From NCBI RefSeq assembly GCF_019061125.1, contig NZ_JAHQYI010000001.1, positions 1,798,001 through 1,862,000 of the forward strand: DNA of 64,000 nt. Reading direction: 5' to 3'. This document shows, piece by piece, positions 8,727-16,835 of this stretch. Every line of letters begins with the position of its first letter. Within the stretch, counting starts at the first letter, position 1. Below the pieces are notes generated by a model. It was not told where the DNA came from and did no database searches. It saw only the letters and a list, made by a program, of their open reading frames with translations. The DNA is from Microbacterium sp. NC79 (GTDB lineage: Bacteria; Actinomycetota; Actinomycetes; Actinomycetales; Microbacteriaceae). The position numbers and the translations under genes are program-made.

Positions 8727-9095
8727 TTAGCCGACTGCGACGAGGTCGATGATGAAGATCAGCGTCTTGCCGCCGAGGAAGTGGCCGGAACCAGCCGGAC
8801 CGTAGGCGAGGTGCGGAGGGATCACGAGCTCGCGGCGACCGCCGACCTTCATGCCCGGGATGCCGTCCTGCCAGCCCTGGATCAGGCCGCGCAGCGGAAA
8901 CTGGATCGTCTCGCCGCGGCCCCACGACGAGTCAAACTCTTCGCCGGTCTCGTACTCAACGCCAGCGTAGTGAACGGTGACATTGTCACCGGGCTTGGCC
9001 TCGTCGCCATCACCAACAGTGATGTCGCGAATGACAAGCTCGGCGGGCGCGGGGCCCTCGGGAGCGTCGAACTCAGGCTTCGTAAGGTTTGTCAT
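8727..9095 (-). CDS. Cytoplasmic FKBP-type peptidyl-prolyl cis-trans isomerase
   Basis: 122 residues, a single FKBP domain: VTVHYAGVEYETGEEFDSSWGRG, IQGWQDGIPGMKVGGRRELVIPP and HLAYGP are the conserved catalytic-pocket strands (about residues 42-110). It speeds proline isomerisation during protein folding. The ATG at 9095 is chosen because the family starts with a short acidic leader here; the longer in-frame frame upstream has no homology. No signal peptide is seen, so it is cytoplasmic, unlike the second FKBP of this window (61462-62436), which is a lipoprotein. Confidence 0.92.
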   Translation of the reverse strand: MTNLTKPEFDAPEGPAPAELVIRDITVGDGDEAKPGDNVTVHYAGVEYETGEEFDSSWGRGETIQFPLRGLIQGWQDGIPGMKVGGRRELVIPPHLAYGPAGSGHFLGGKTLIFIIDLVAVG

Positions 9096-9209
9096 GTCTT
9101 TATCCAATCGTGTGTGAACCCTGCGGTCAAAGCGTTGACGGCGGTTCACACCAAAAACTGGGAAAGCCTTGACTTTACTCCGGGGCGGGCGCATTCTGTT
9201 GGCAGATCA

Positions 9210-9260
9210 ACTCAGCACCCGGAAGACTTGCAGGCCTCGCCGCAGCACCGGGTGCTGAGT
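9210..9260. terminator. Hairpin between prsW-like and FKBP genes
   Basis: Perfect 13-bp stem (9210-9222 with 9248-9260), extendable by GATC-type pairs at both ends, 20 bases beyond the stop of the minus-strand protease gene. There is no long T-run on that strand. Confidence 0.6.
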
Positions 9261-9279
9261 CTTTTGATCAGTAGCTTTC

Positions 9280-10509
9280 TTAGTGCGCCAGCAACTGGTT
9301 CCGCGTCGCCATCGTGCGCTGCAGCAAGACGTGCTCATCGATTCCTGCCTGTGGGTCGCGACCGGAAATGGCGCGCTGGCGAGTCGCCGCGAGCTCGTTG
9401 GCATCGGCGATGAATCGCTTCATAATCGGCGCCCGGTTACCCGGCAAGGAGCGCGCCCAGTGCATCGCGGTGGCGCGGCCGGGCTTGGTGGCCAGCATCT
9501 CCACCTCTTGCGGAGTGAACCACCCTGCCATTGCGTAGTCGCCAAGGCGTGCGCGCGTGAGCCGGGCTTCTTCGATCTTGAGCCAACGGATGACGAAGAT
9601 GAAGGTGATGAAAAGCGGGAACTGAACGACCGCATACAGCAGGTAGAACGTGCTGATGTCACCGACAAAGGTGGAACCATTCCATAGTGCGTGCAGAGCG
9701 ATGGCGGCAAGAAGGCCGACAAGAAAGTGGGGCATAACGTCGATGCCGCGGCGGCCCTTGCGGGCTGCGAGACCCAGCGCGTATCCGGTGCAGGCGGTGA
9801 ACATCGCGTGGCAGAACGGCGACATGATGCCGCGCATGAAGAAGATTGGGCCGAGGCTTTCTGCGCCACCAGTCGCGAACTGAACGCCGAAGTATTGAAT
9901 GTTCTCGGTAAAAGCAAAGCCAGCGCCAACGAGCGCGCCGTAGACGACGCCGTCAACAGGGCCATCGAGTGCGCGCTTGCCGAGCACCATGATCAGCAAC
10001 AGACCGAGACCCTTGGCGATCTCCTCGACAATGGGGGCTCGAATTACGCTGGCGATGAAGATGCCGTCAAAGCCGCGCGGCAGGAAGTCGTCAGTGACGA
10101 GCGCCACCAGCAAGGTCAGCGCAATGCTCACAATCCCACCCCACGCAAGCGCAAAGATCATCAGCCGCAACGGTTCCGGCTCCCACCGGTCGATGAGATA
10201 GACGCCGGTGATCACAATGGCGAGCGGAACCAGTGCCAGGATGAAACCGAGGGTTGAGGCGCCCTGCCCAAGTCCGGCTGTGAAGTACGCCACTACCAGG
10301 AGCAGCACGAAACCGAGGATCACCCAAATCCACCACGGAACATGGCGACCGGGCTTCATCGTCACGTTTGCGAAAACGTTGACCTGATGAGGTGGTGCCT
10401 GGGTGATGGTCGCAGGGTGCCCCCACTGCGGTTGCGCCATGGGAGATGCGTACTGAGGCCGATAGCCATAGTCCCCCGATGGCGGTGTCAAACCATTGCC
10501 ATACGTCAT
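9280..10509 (-). CDS. PrsW-family intramembrane metalloprotease
   Basis: 409 residues. A proline/glutamine/tyrosine-rich cytoplasmic N-terminus (1-55) is followed by about eight membrane helices. PrsW hallmarks are visible: VEEIAKGLGLL (about residues 161-171), GAGFAFTENIQYF, FCHAMFTACTGYALG and HALWNGS, which together supply the glutamates and histidines that bind zinc. PrsW cleaves anti-sigma factors in Bacillus; actinobacterial substrates are mostly unknown. The C-terminal ~110 residues are polar and cytoplasmic. It is divergent from the FAH-family gene with only 50 bases between starts, so promoters overlap. Confidence 0.88.
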   Translation of the reverse strand: MTYGNGLTPPSGDYGYRPQYASPMAQPQWGHPATITQAPPHQVNVFANVTMKPGRHVPWWIWVILGFVLLLVVAYFTAGLGQGASTLGFILALVPLAIVITGVYLIDRWEPEPLRLMIFALAWGGIVSIALTLLVALVTDDFLPRGFDGIFIASVIRAPIVEEIAKGLGLLLIMVLGKRALDGPVDGVVYGALVGAGFAFTENIQYFGVQFATGGAESLGPIFFMRGIMSPFCHAMFTACTGYALGLAARKGRRGIDVMPHFLVGLLAAIALHALWNGSTFVGDISTFYLLYAVVQFPLFITFIFVIRWLKIEEARLTRARLGDYAMAGWFTPQEVEMLATKPGRATAMHWARSLPGNRAPIMKRFIADANELAATRQRAISGRDPQAGIDEHVLLQRTMATRNQLLAH

Positions 10510-10559
10510 GGCACAAACCTACAGCCCCTCCCGCGTATTCACCGCGATAGATTAGAAGA

Positions 10560-11426
10560 ATGCGTTTTGCCAACCTGACCGGTATCTCCGGTGCAGATCC
10601 CCAGTTGTGCGCGCTGATCAATGACGACACGGCCATCGTCGTGTCGCAGCTGTTCAGCGGAGCCCCGTCCACACTCAATGACCTCATCGCCGGGGGTGAC
10701 GACCTGCTGGCGCGTATCCGCACAGCAGCCGACACCGCACCTAGGGTTCCGCTTGCTGGCCTCGGTTTTGCCGCAGCTGTCCCCGCACCCCCTGCCGTAC
10801 TTGCCGTCGGTCTGAACTACGCCGCGCACTCCTCCGAGCTCGGATTGAAGACTGACACGGCACCGACTGTCTTCACCCTGTGGCCCAATTCACTCACCGG
10901 CCACCAGCAGACCACGACCTGGCCACGCCGCCTCAGCGAATCGGTGGACTACGAGGCCGAACTCGGCGTCGTGATTGGCCGCCCTGCACACAATGTCAGC
11001 GCAGCGGAAGCACTCGATTACGTGTGGGGCTACACCGTGGTCAACGACATCACTGCGCGCGATATTCAGTTCGCCGAAGCGCAGTGGTCGCGCTGTAAGT
11101 CTTTTGACGGGTTCACGCCGAACGGCCCCGTGATTGTCACGCGGGATGAGATCGCTGACCCGCAAGATCTCCACATCTGGACGGTGGTCGATGGACACAC
11201 CGTGCAAGATGCGTCAACGGACCAGATGGTGCGTTCAGTTGCGACGCTGATCGCGCATCTGTCGCAGTCAGTCACGCTGTTGCCTGGCACGCTGATCTCA
11301 ACGGGAAGCCCGGGAGGTGCCGGCTATTCGCGGGACCCTCAGATCTTCCTGCGTGACCGTTCGACCGTAACCGTCGGCATCGATGGCATCGGCGAGCTCA
11401 CCACGCACTGCCGCATTACCGACTAA
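10560..11426 (+). CDS. Fumarylacetoacetate hydrolase (FAH) family protein
   Basis: 288 residues. The C-terminal FAH domain shows AVGLNYAAHSSE, then YEAELGVVIGRPA with the metal-binding glutamates, VNDITARDIQ, and KSFDGFTPNGPVIV plus STGSPGGAG. These are typical of FAH-family hydrolases, decarboxylases or isomerases that act on C-C bonds of diketo acids, often at the end of aromatic degradation; no neighbouring degradation genes indicate the substrate. Start: TAGATT ends six bases before the ATG at 10560, so it is probably leaderless. Confidence 0.85.
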   Translation: MRFANLTGISGADPQLCALINDDTAIVVSQLFSGAPSTLNDLIAGGDDLLARIRTAADTAPRVPLAGLGFAAAVPAPPAVLAVGLNYAAHSSELGLKTDTAPTVFTLWPNSLTGHQQTTTWPRRLSESVDYEAELGVVIGRPAHNVSAAEALDYVWGYTVVNDITARDIQFAEAQWSRCKSFDGFTPNGPVIVTRDEIADPQDLHIWTVVDGHTVQDASTDQMVRSVATLIAHLSQSVTLLPGTLISTGSPGGAGYSRDPQIFLRDRSTVTVGIDGIGELTTHCRITD

Positions 11427-11435
11427 TTCTTGCCA

Positions 11436-11473
11436 CGCAGGTCTGCGCCAAAAAGGATCGACGCAGACCTGCG
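11436..11473 (+). terminator. Hairpin terminator of the FAH-family gene
   Basis: Perfect 12-bp stem (11436-11447 with 11462-11473) enclosing an A-rich loop, 10 bases after the stop codon. Confidence 0.7.
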
Positions 11474-11489
11474 ATGCAAGGGCATGCGT

Positions 11490-11594
11490 TTAGCGTGAGC
11501 TGAGCCCTGTCAGCTGCTTGAACGTTCCTGACGCCAGCTGCTCACGTTCGAGATCGGTCAGTGGCAGCGTTTTCAGTACCGGCCCCTTCTTCAT
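11490..11594 (-). CDS. Possible 34-residue small protein downstream of the TetR regulator
   Basis: An ATG at 11594 lies about ten bases after the TetR stop and opens a 34-codon frame, starting MKKGPVLKTLPLTDLERE and ending QLTGLSSR before TAA. It is amphipathic and compositionally protein-like, with no cysteines or membrane segment. No strong ribosome binding site is visible; translation would have to be coupled to the TetR gene. I do not recognise a family. It may be a genuine microprotein or the leftover end of a lost gene. Confidence 0.3.
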   Translation of the reverse strand: MKKGPVLKTLPLTDLEREQLASGTFKQLTGLSSR

Positions 11595-11604
11595 TTGTCT
11601 GCAA

Positions 11605-12156
11605 TCAGTCGCCTGCAGCGCGATCAATGACCTGCTGGACGAGTTGGGCGTAGTAACGCGTCAGTGCATCAGCTGCTTCATCGTCGGCCGCAAAGCCAAT
11701 CGTGCGGAGTCCCTCGGCGAATCCAATCAGCAAGCAGGCAACCGCCGTGGCATGAATGGTTCCGGCGCTTCGATCATCAATTCGCTCAGCAATCGCAGCG
11801 GCCCACGAACGTGCAATTCGCGCACGCTCGACCTCCGGTTCGAATGAGTTGCGGATCGTGTTTGAAGGGCTAGTCCAAGGCTCAGGCACCCCACTCTTGC
11901 GGCGCCGTTCAATGCGGCGGACATACGCCAGCCCAAGTTCGGAAAGCGGCAGGTCGAGGTCACCAATCGGCACCTCGAGCAGACTCACTTCGGCATAGAG
12001 ATCGGCCTTGCTGGCACACAATTTCATGACGAGGGCCGGCGAGACGTTTGCATCAGCGGCAATTTGCCTAATCGTCACCGATCGATACCCGCGCGCCGCA
12101 AACAGCGTGCGAGCAGAGTCGACGATGCGCGATCTGGCGTCTGTTGGTTCAGCCAC
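11605..12156 (-). CDS. TetR-family transcriptional regulator
   Basis: 183 residues. The N-terminal helix-turn-helix is clear: SRIVDSARTLFAARGY, then VTIRQIAADANVSPALVMKLC (about residues 27-47). The ligand-binding half is not conserved enough to name an effector. Its start overlaps the stop of the MFS gene by 8 bases, so it is the second gene of that operon. A 22-bp palindrome upstream of the operon (13601-13622) is its likely operator, which would make it an autorepressor that also controls the divergent metallo-beta-lactamase gene. That assignment is inference from position. Confidence 0.88.
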   Translation of the reverse strand: MAEPTDARSRIVDSARTLFAARGYRSVTIRQIAADANVSPALVMKLCASKADLYAEVSLLEVPIGDLDLPLSELGLAYVRRIERRRKSGVPEPWTSPSNTIRNSFEPEVERARIARSWAAAIAERIDDRSAGTIHATAVACLLIGFAEGLRTIGFAADDEAADALTRYYAQLVQQVIDRAAGD

Positions 12157-13573
12157 GGCGCTCCCCCGGTTGCGAACCGCCCGCTACGTTCGGCGCTGGC
12201 AGCATCAGGCTCAGAATAAGGGCAAACACGCAACTGAGTCCGATGGCAATGAACGCAAAGCTAAGACCGGTGCGATCTAAGAACTCGATACCGTTCGAAT
12301 CGACCGAATGCGCGGAGAGTAAGAGCGCGAACCCGGCGGTCGCTACCGCACCAGCCAAGGTACGAATGAGCGAGTTAATACCGTTCGCCGCCGCCGCCAT
12401 TTCACGCGGTACATAGCTCATAATGAGCACCGGCATGGCGGCAAAGCTCAGCGCTGTGCCGATACCTACCGTTGTTGCTCCCACCACGAGCGCGATGATC
12501 GTGCCATGGGCAAACAGGCGAAACAGGAACGCGAGAGCGATGATCGTCGCACCGATCGCGAGCAGGGGACGCCCACCAAACCTGTTCATCAGGCGTCCTG
12601 CCACCGGCGCGATCGTGATCATCGCTATTGCTGCCGGAACCATCATGAGCCCCGCAAGCGTCGGACTCATGCCCAGCCCGCCAGCGGACTCGACCGGAGC
12701 CTGCGCTTCGTGCACGGTCAGCAAATGGTTGCCGAACATGCCCATTCCGACGAAGAACGAGGCCACGTTGGTCTGCCAAACGGGCCGACGAAAGGACACA
12801 CGTAGGTCAACGAGCGCGTTTTTGTTGCGCAGCTGTTGTGGCACCCACACACCGATCGCCCCTACCCCGACGATTCCAAGAATGACCGTCAGCGTGCTCG
12901 TCCACCCCCAGCTGAATCCCTTCGAGATCACCAGCAATATGCAGGTCAGTGCGCCCGCCAGAATTAGCGCTCCGACGATATCGAATTGCCCGCCAGTGCG
13001 GCCAGGGGACTCGCGAACGAAAGCGAGCACGCACACGATCGCGATGGTTCCGGCGATCACTGAGAACCAAAACAGAGAGGCAACACCGAAGGCTTGTAGC
13101 AGCGGCCCTGAAATGAGCAGTCCCACCGCCGACCCCATACCGAGCGTCGAACTCATCAGCGCAACAGCGGAGTTGGCCCGCGCCGCGGGAACCTGATCAC
13201 GCAGCAGGCTAATTCCGATCGGGATGATCGATGACGCAAAGCCCTGCAACCCACGGCCGACGAGAACGCTCACAAAGTCAAGACCGATCGCGGCGATCAA
13301 CGAGCCCAAGATCAGCAGGCCGATCGCGACAATCAGCATGCGTCGTTTGCCATACATGTCGGCCATGCGGCTAAGAATGGGCGTGCCAACGACGCCGGTG
13401 AGAAGAGTGACGGTGACGAGCCAGGAACCATCGCTCACCGACACGCCGAGGGCCGCTGATACTTCGGAGAGTGCGGGGACGAAGAGCGTGAACTGTAGGG
13501 AGTTGACCATGCCGCACGCCGCGAGCACCGCGGTTGCAAGGCCAGGGGAAACAGATCGCTGGTCGCCCGCCAT
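12149..13573 (-). CDS. MFS exporter, DHA2/14-helix type
   Basis: 474 residues, about fourteen hydrophobic helices. Motif A reads RMADMYGKRRML (about residues 68-79) and a motif-C-like glycine/proline-rich stretch lies in helix 5 (GSAVGLLISGPLLQAFG). This is the typical layout of drug/proton antiporters of the EmrB/QacA branch. It is transcribed with the TetR gene that follows and faces a palindromic operator, the standard arrangement for an inducible efflux pump. The substrate is unknown. Confidence 0.85.
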   Translation of the reverse strand: MAGDQRSVSPGLATAVLAACGMVNSLQFTLFVPALSEVSAALGVSVSDGSWLVTVTLLTGVVGTPILSRMADMYGKRRMLIVAIGLLILGSLIAAIGLDFVSVLVGRGLQGFASSIIPIGISLLRDQVPAARANSAVALMSSTLGMGSAVGLLISGPLLQAFGVASLFWFSVIAGTIAIVCVLAFVRESPGRTGGQFDIVGALILAGALTCILLVISKGFSWGWTSTLTVILGIVGVGAIGVWVPQQLRNKNALVDLRVSFRRPVWQTNVASFFVGMGMFGNHLLTVHEAQAPVESAGGLGMSPTLAGLMMVPAAIAMITIAPVAGRLMNRFGGRPLLAIGATIIALAFLFRLFAHGTIIALVVGATTVGIGTALSFAAMPVLIMSYVPREMAAAANGINSLIRTLAGAVATAGFALLLSAHSVDSNGIEFLDRTGLSFAFIAIGLSCVFALILSLMLPAPNVAGGSQPGERRG

Positions 13574-13600
13574 ATGCTCTTTTCCGTTCCTAGGTCCATC

Positions 13601-13622
13601 ATGGTGAACAAACGTTCACCAT
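13601..13622. promoter_or_regulatory. Palindromic TetR-type operator in divergent promoter region
   Basis: Perfect palindrome with 9-base arms ATGGTGAAC and GTTCACCAT around a 4-base spacer. It lies between the MFS-TetR operon (start 13573) and the metallo-beta-lactamase gene (start 13673), well placed to control both. Confidence 0.7.
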
Positions 13623-13672
13623 GACATTATCGAGGACGCCAATACATAACAAGCGCTTGCTACAGTGACGGT

Positions 13673-14740
13673 ATGAGTAGCAATGACGCGAATCAGATTC
13701 GTCCCACAAGCCCGTCACAATACGCGGCGGTGGTGGAGCGTCGCCTACCCGTACCCGAGCTCGTCGCGGACCGCGTCTGGGCGATCGCTGCCCCCATGCC
13801 TGCCGGGAAGCTTACTCATACCCTGAGTTACGTCTTGCTCGATGACGATGGGCATTTCCACATCATCGATCCCGGTTGGGATTCCACTGAGAACCTCGCC
13901 TCGCTGCACGAATCTCTCATGCACATTGGGCTCGACTTCACGAACCTGACCACGATCATCGCAACTCACCACCACCCGGATCACCTGGGTATCGCAGAAA
14001 GGCTTCGCCGCGAAACTCATGCCCGACTGATCATGTCGCGTGCGGAAAGCGCGGTGTTGAAGCACCAGGTGAGCCGTGTGTTTCGCGATGCCACCACGTA
14101 TGCGAAACGGCTCGAAGGATGGGGAGTTCCGCAGGCGCGTCGCACTGAGCTCCTCTCCTCATTCGCGCGGTTACCCGACTTCACCGACGTGGCCCCGGAT
14201 GCAGTGGTCGATGATGGCGACGAGATTGTCCTCGGCTCACACCGGTTGCGGGTGCTGGTGTCCCCCGGGCACACGGGGGGCCACCTTTGCCTCATCGACG
14301 ACGAGCGCGCGCTCCTGTACAGCGGCGATCACGTGCTGCCGCAGGTATACGGAGGGATCGGCCTCGGCGCGATGCCCGGCTCGTCGCCGCTTGAGGACTA
14401 CATCACCTCACTTGAGGCGCTGGAGGCATATCACGACTATCAGGCCCTGCCTGGCCACGAATATCGATTCGCGGGAATTCGCGAACGTACTCATCAGATC
14501 GCCGCTCATCACTTGCGCCGCACCCGCGCCATCGTCGCCTTGGCTGATGAGCTCGGCGATGCTCCAATTTGGGAGTTCGCGAAGCGGCTACCGTGGACCG
14601 GCGGCTGGGAAGACCTCGGCGGATTCTTCTTGCACTCCGCGCTCGTCCAAACAGAAATGCACTACGCACTAAGCCAGAGCGGCAATGCCGCTGCCGCGCT
14701 CGAACGCTACCCCGACCCGGAGTACTGCGAAACCACATAG
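13673..14740 (+). CDS. Metallo-beta-lactamase fold hydrolase
   Basis: 355 residues. The zinc-binding motif THHHPDH is at residues 98-104; further ligands are the histidine of SPGHTGGHLC (about 199), the aspartate of LLYSGDHVLP (about 218) and the histidine of LPGHEYRF (about 265). The fold serves many hydrolases; the long helical C-terminal part resembles the glyoxalase-II/MBL proteins with a winged-helix tail (LACTB2-like). It is divergent from the TetR-MFS operon and separated by a palindromic operator, so it may act on the compound that induces the pump; that is inference. Confidence 0.82.
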   Translation: MSSNDANQIRPTSPSQYAAVVERRLPVPELVADRVWAIAAPMPAGKLTHTLSYVLLDDDGHFHIIDPGWDSTENLASLHESLMHIGLDFTNLTTIIATHHHPDHLGIAERLRRETHARLIMSRAESAVLKHQVSRVFRDATTYAKRLEGWGVPQARRTELLSSFARLPDFTDVAPDAVVDDGDEIVLGSHRLRVLVSPGHTGGHLCLIDDERALLYSGDHVLPQVYGGIGLGAMPGSSPLEDYITSLEALEAYHDYQALPGHEYRFAGIRERTHQIAAHHLRRTRAIVALADELGDAPIWEFAKRLPWTGGWEDLGGFFLHSALVQTEMHYALSQSGNAAAALERYPDPEYCETT

Positions 14741-14785
14741 CGTGACGAGCGCCATGGGACGGCTGAGCGAGCCGCTCTGACGCAA

Positions 14786-14824
14786 AACGGAACCATAGGT
14801 GCGGTTTGCACTCATGGTTCCGTT
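14786..14824. terminator. Terminator-like hairpin made from an inverted GGAACC pair
   Basis: AACGGAACCAT (14786-14796) pairs perfectly with ATGGTTCCGTT (14814-14824), between the converging metallo-beta-lactamase and aspA genes. The stem is formed by two inverted copies of the motif that is abundant throughout the window. Confidence 0.7.
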
Positions 14825-14864
14825 CGCGAGGTGCCGAGGTCGAGGACTCGGGCTGGAGCTCGTG

Positions 14865-16337
14865 TTACTTCTGGACGTCGTCGCCCGAGATGATGTTCTC
14901 CGCAGGCTGGACAACCGGAACTGCTGCTGTGATCGTCTCGAGACCTGACAGGCGTGCCGGCGAGATCTGCTTCATGACTTCTTCACGCGACATCAGGCCA
15001 GCTTCCACAACAAGATCGGCGATGTTGTGGCCGGTCATCAGCGCGGTCTTCGCCAGCGCTGCCGCCGAGGAGTAGCCAATGAACGGCGTCAACGCGGTGA
15101 CAACGCCGACAGACGAACCAACCATGGCACCCAGGCGCTCGCGGTTCGCGGTGATGCCGTCAACGCAATTGACGCGCAGCGTCCACATTGCTTGGCGCAT
15201 CCAGGTGATCGACTGGAAGATCGAGTGTGCGATGACCGGTTCGAAGGCGTTGAGCTGAAGTTGCCCACCTTCGACAGCCATGGTCACCGTCACGTCGGCA
15301 CCGGCGACCGCAAAGGCCACCTGATTGACGACCTCAGGGATGACCGGGTTGACCTTTCCTGGCATGATCGAAGAGCCAGCCTGACGAGCAGGCAGGTTGA
15401 TCTCACCAAGGCCCGCCTGGGGGCCAGAAGACAGCAGGCGCAGGTCGTTGCAGATCTTCGAGAGCTTGATGGCATTGCGCTTGAGTGATGCCGAGAACGA
15501 CATGAATGAGCCGGTGTCGCTCGTCGACTCGACGAGGTCGGTGGCCGTCTCCAGGTCAAGCTTGGTGATCTCATTGAGGTGCTTCAACACGACGGCAGCG
15601 TACTGCGGGTGCGCGGTGATACCGGTGCCGATGGCTGTGGCGCCCATGTTGATTTCCGTAAGCAACTTCGCGTTCTCCGACATGCGGCTGTAGTCCTCGC
15701 CGAGTGTCGTCGCGAAGCCGTGAAACTCCTGGCCGAGGGTCATCGGAACCGCATCCTGCAGCTGGGTACGACCCACCTTGAGAATGTCGTGGAACTCGAC
15801 CGCCTTGTCGAGGAAGCTCTTGCGCAAGAGTGCGAGCTCCTCAAGCAGGCTCAGTAGCGTCAGCGACAGCCCGATCTTGATCGCGGTCGGGTAGACGTCG
15901 TTGGTCGACTGGCTACGGTTCGTGTCGTCGATAGGTGAAAGGAAGGCGTAGTCCCCCTTTTCACGCCCAGCCATCTCCAGCGCAATGTTGGTGATGACCT
16001 CGTTCGCGTTCATGTTTGATGAGGTTCCGGCGCCGCCTTGGATGACACCCACCGTGAACTGATCATGAAACTCACCGTCAATCACGCGCTGTGCGGCGGC
16101 GTCGATGAGGTCAGCCTTTTCCTGCGAGAGTGCGCCAATTTCGGCGTTCGCGCGAGCAGAAGCCTGCTTGACCATTGCCAGCCCGCGAACCAGATCGGGG
16201 TAAACCGAGATCGGTCGCTTGGCGATCGGAAAGTTTTCCTGCGCTCGCGCCGTATGAATGCCCCAATAGGCGTCGGCGGGGATCTCCAGGGATCCGAGAG
16301 AATCAGATTCGGTGCGAGTGCGCATCGTTGCGTCCAA
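14865..16337 (-). CDS. aspA: Aspartate ammonia-lyase
   Basis: About 490 residues of the fumarase/aspartase superfamily. The signature GSSIMPGKVNP is intact, preceded by TLGQEFHGF and TGTGITAHPQYA; the start region ESDSLGSLEIPADAYWGIHTAR is typical of aspartases. It converts aspartate to fumarate and ammonia in the cytoplasm. I prefer a TTG start at 16337 because AAGGAAG lies at the right distance. An ATG at 16379 would add 14 residues without homology, and an ATG at 16325 is also possible. A TAGGCT -10-like box lies near 16385. Monocistronic. Confidence 0.9.
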   Translation of the reverse strand: MDATMRTRTESDSLGSLEIPADAYWGIHTARAQENFPIAKRPISVYPDLVRGLAMVKQASARANAEIGALSQEKADLIDAAAQRVIDGEFHDQFTVGVIQGGAGTSSNMNANEVITNIALEMAGREKGDYAFLSPIDDTNRSQSTNDVYPTAIKIGLSLTLLSLLEELALLRKSFLDKAVEFHDILKVGRTQLQDAVPMTLGQEFHGFATTLGEDYSRMSENAKLLTEINMGATAIGTGITAHPQYAAVVLKHLNEITKLDLETATDLVESTSDTGSFMSFSASLKRNAIKLSKICNDLRLLSSGPQAGLGEINLPARQAGSSIMPGKVNPVIPEVVNQVAFAVAGADVTVTMAVEGGQLQLNAFEPVIAHSIFQSITWMRQAMWTLRVNCVDGITANRERLGAMVGSSVGVVTALTPFIGYSSAAALAKTALMTGHNIADLVVEAGLMSREEVMKQISPARLSGLETITAAVPVVQPAENIISGDDVQK

Positions 16338-16450
16338 TGTTGCTTCCTTGTGGGTCGCGGCCAATGTGGGGAGGGTCATTCCAGCCTAGCCCGGTATTGC
16401 CGCCCAAGCCATGTCATATGCGCGCGCTGAGCACTATGAGTGCTTTCCAC

Positions 16451-16491
16451 GCAAAAGTGCCACGGTGTTGAGGACACCGTGGCACTTTTGC
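16451..16491 (-). terminator. Strong hairpin terminator after the phosphate transporter operon
   Basis: Perfect 18-bp stem (16451-16468 with 16474-16491) with a five-base loop and T-rich arm end, immediately after the stop of the small membrane gene on the minus strand. Confidence 0.9.
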
Positions 16492-16499
16492 TGAGTTTC

Positions 16500-16835
16500 T
16501 TAGTGGTTCAGCACGATCAGCCCGATCGCGAAAAGCACCGCTGCCGCGCAGACGGCGAAGCATGCGTACGCCCCAAGAAGAGCCACCTTCTTCTGACCGT
16601 CCGTGAGCGGACTACGCTTGGCAGCCTTCGCGGCCGCCTTGGCAGCACGCTGGCGGTCCTTCTCGGAAATGACGGCGATGGCATCGGTGAACTCTGCAGG
16701 GCCCACCACCGGAGCGCGACCAGCACGCACCAGCAGGCGCAACCCCATGGCGTAGAACGACACCAGCACCGAGGCACCGATGAAGGCAGCGATGAAAACC
16801 TGGAGGAAGGCATCCCAGTCAATGGCGATGTTCAT
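16500..16835 (-). CDS. Small membrane protein co-translated with the phosphate transporter
   Basis: 111 residues with two transmembrane helices (about 10-32 and 84-107) separated by a basic, alanine/lysine-rich cytoplasmic loop (RQRAAKAAAKAAKRS). The ATG overlaps the stop of the PiT gene (ATGA), so the two are translationally coupled. The transporter's own C-terminus is similarly basic and coiled. It may be an accessory subunit of the transporter; I know of no defined function for it. Confidence 0.7.
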   Translation of the reverse strand: MNIAIDWDAFLQVFIAAFIGASVLVSFYAMGLRLLVRAGRAPVVGPAEFTDAIAVISEKDRQRAAKAAAKAAKRSPLTDGQKKVALLGAYACFAVCAAAVLFAIGLIVLNH

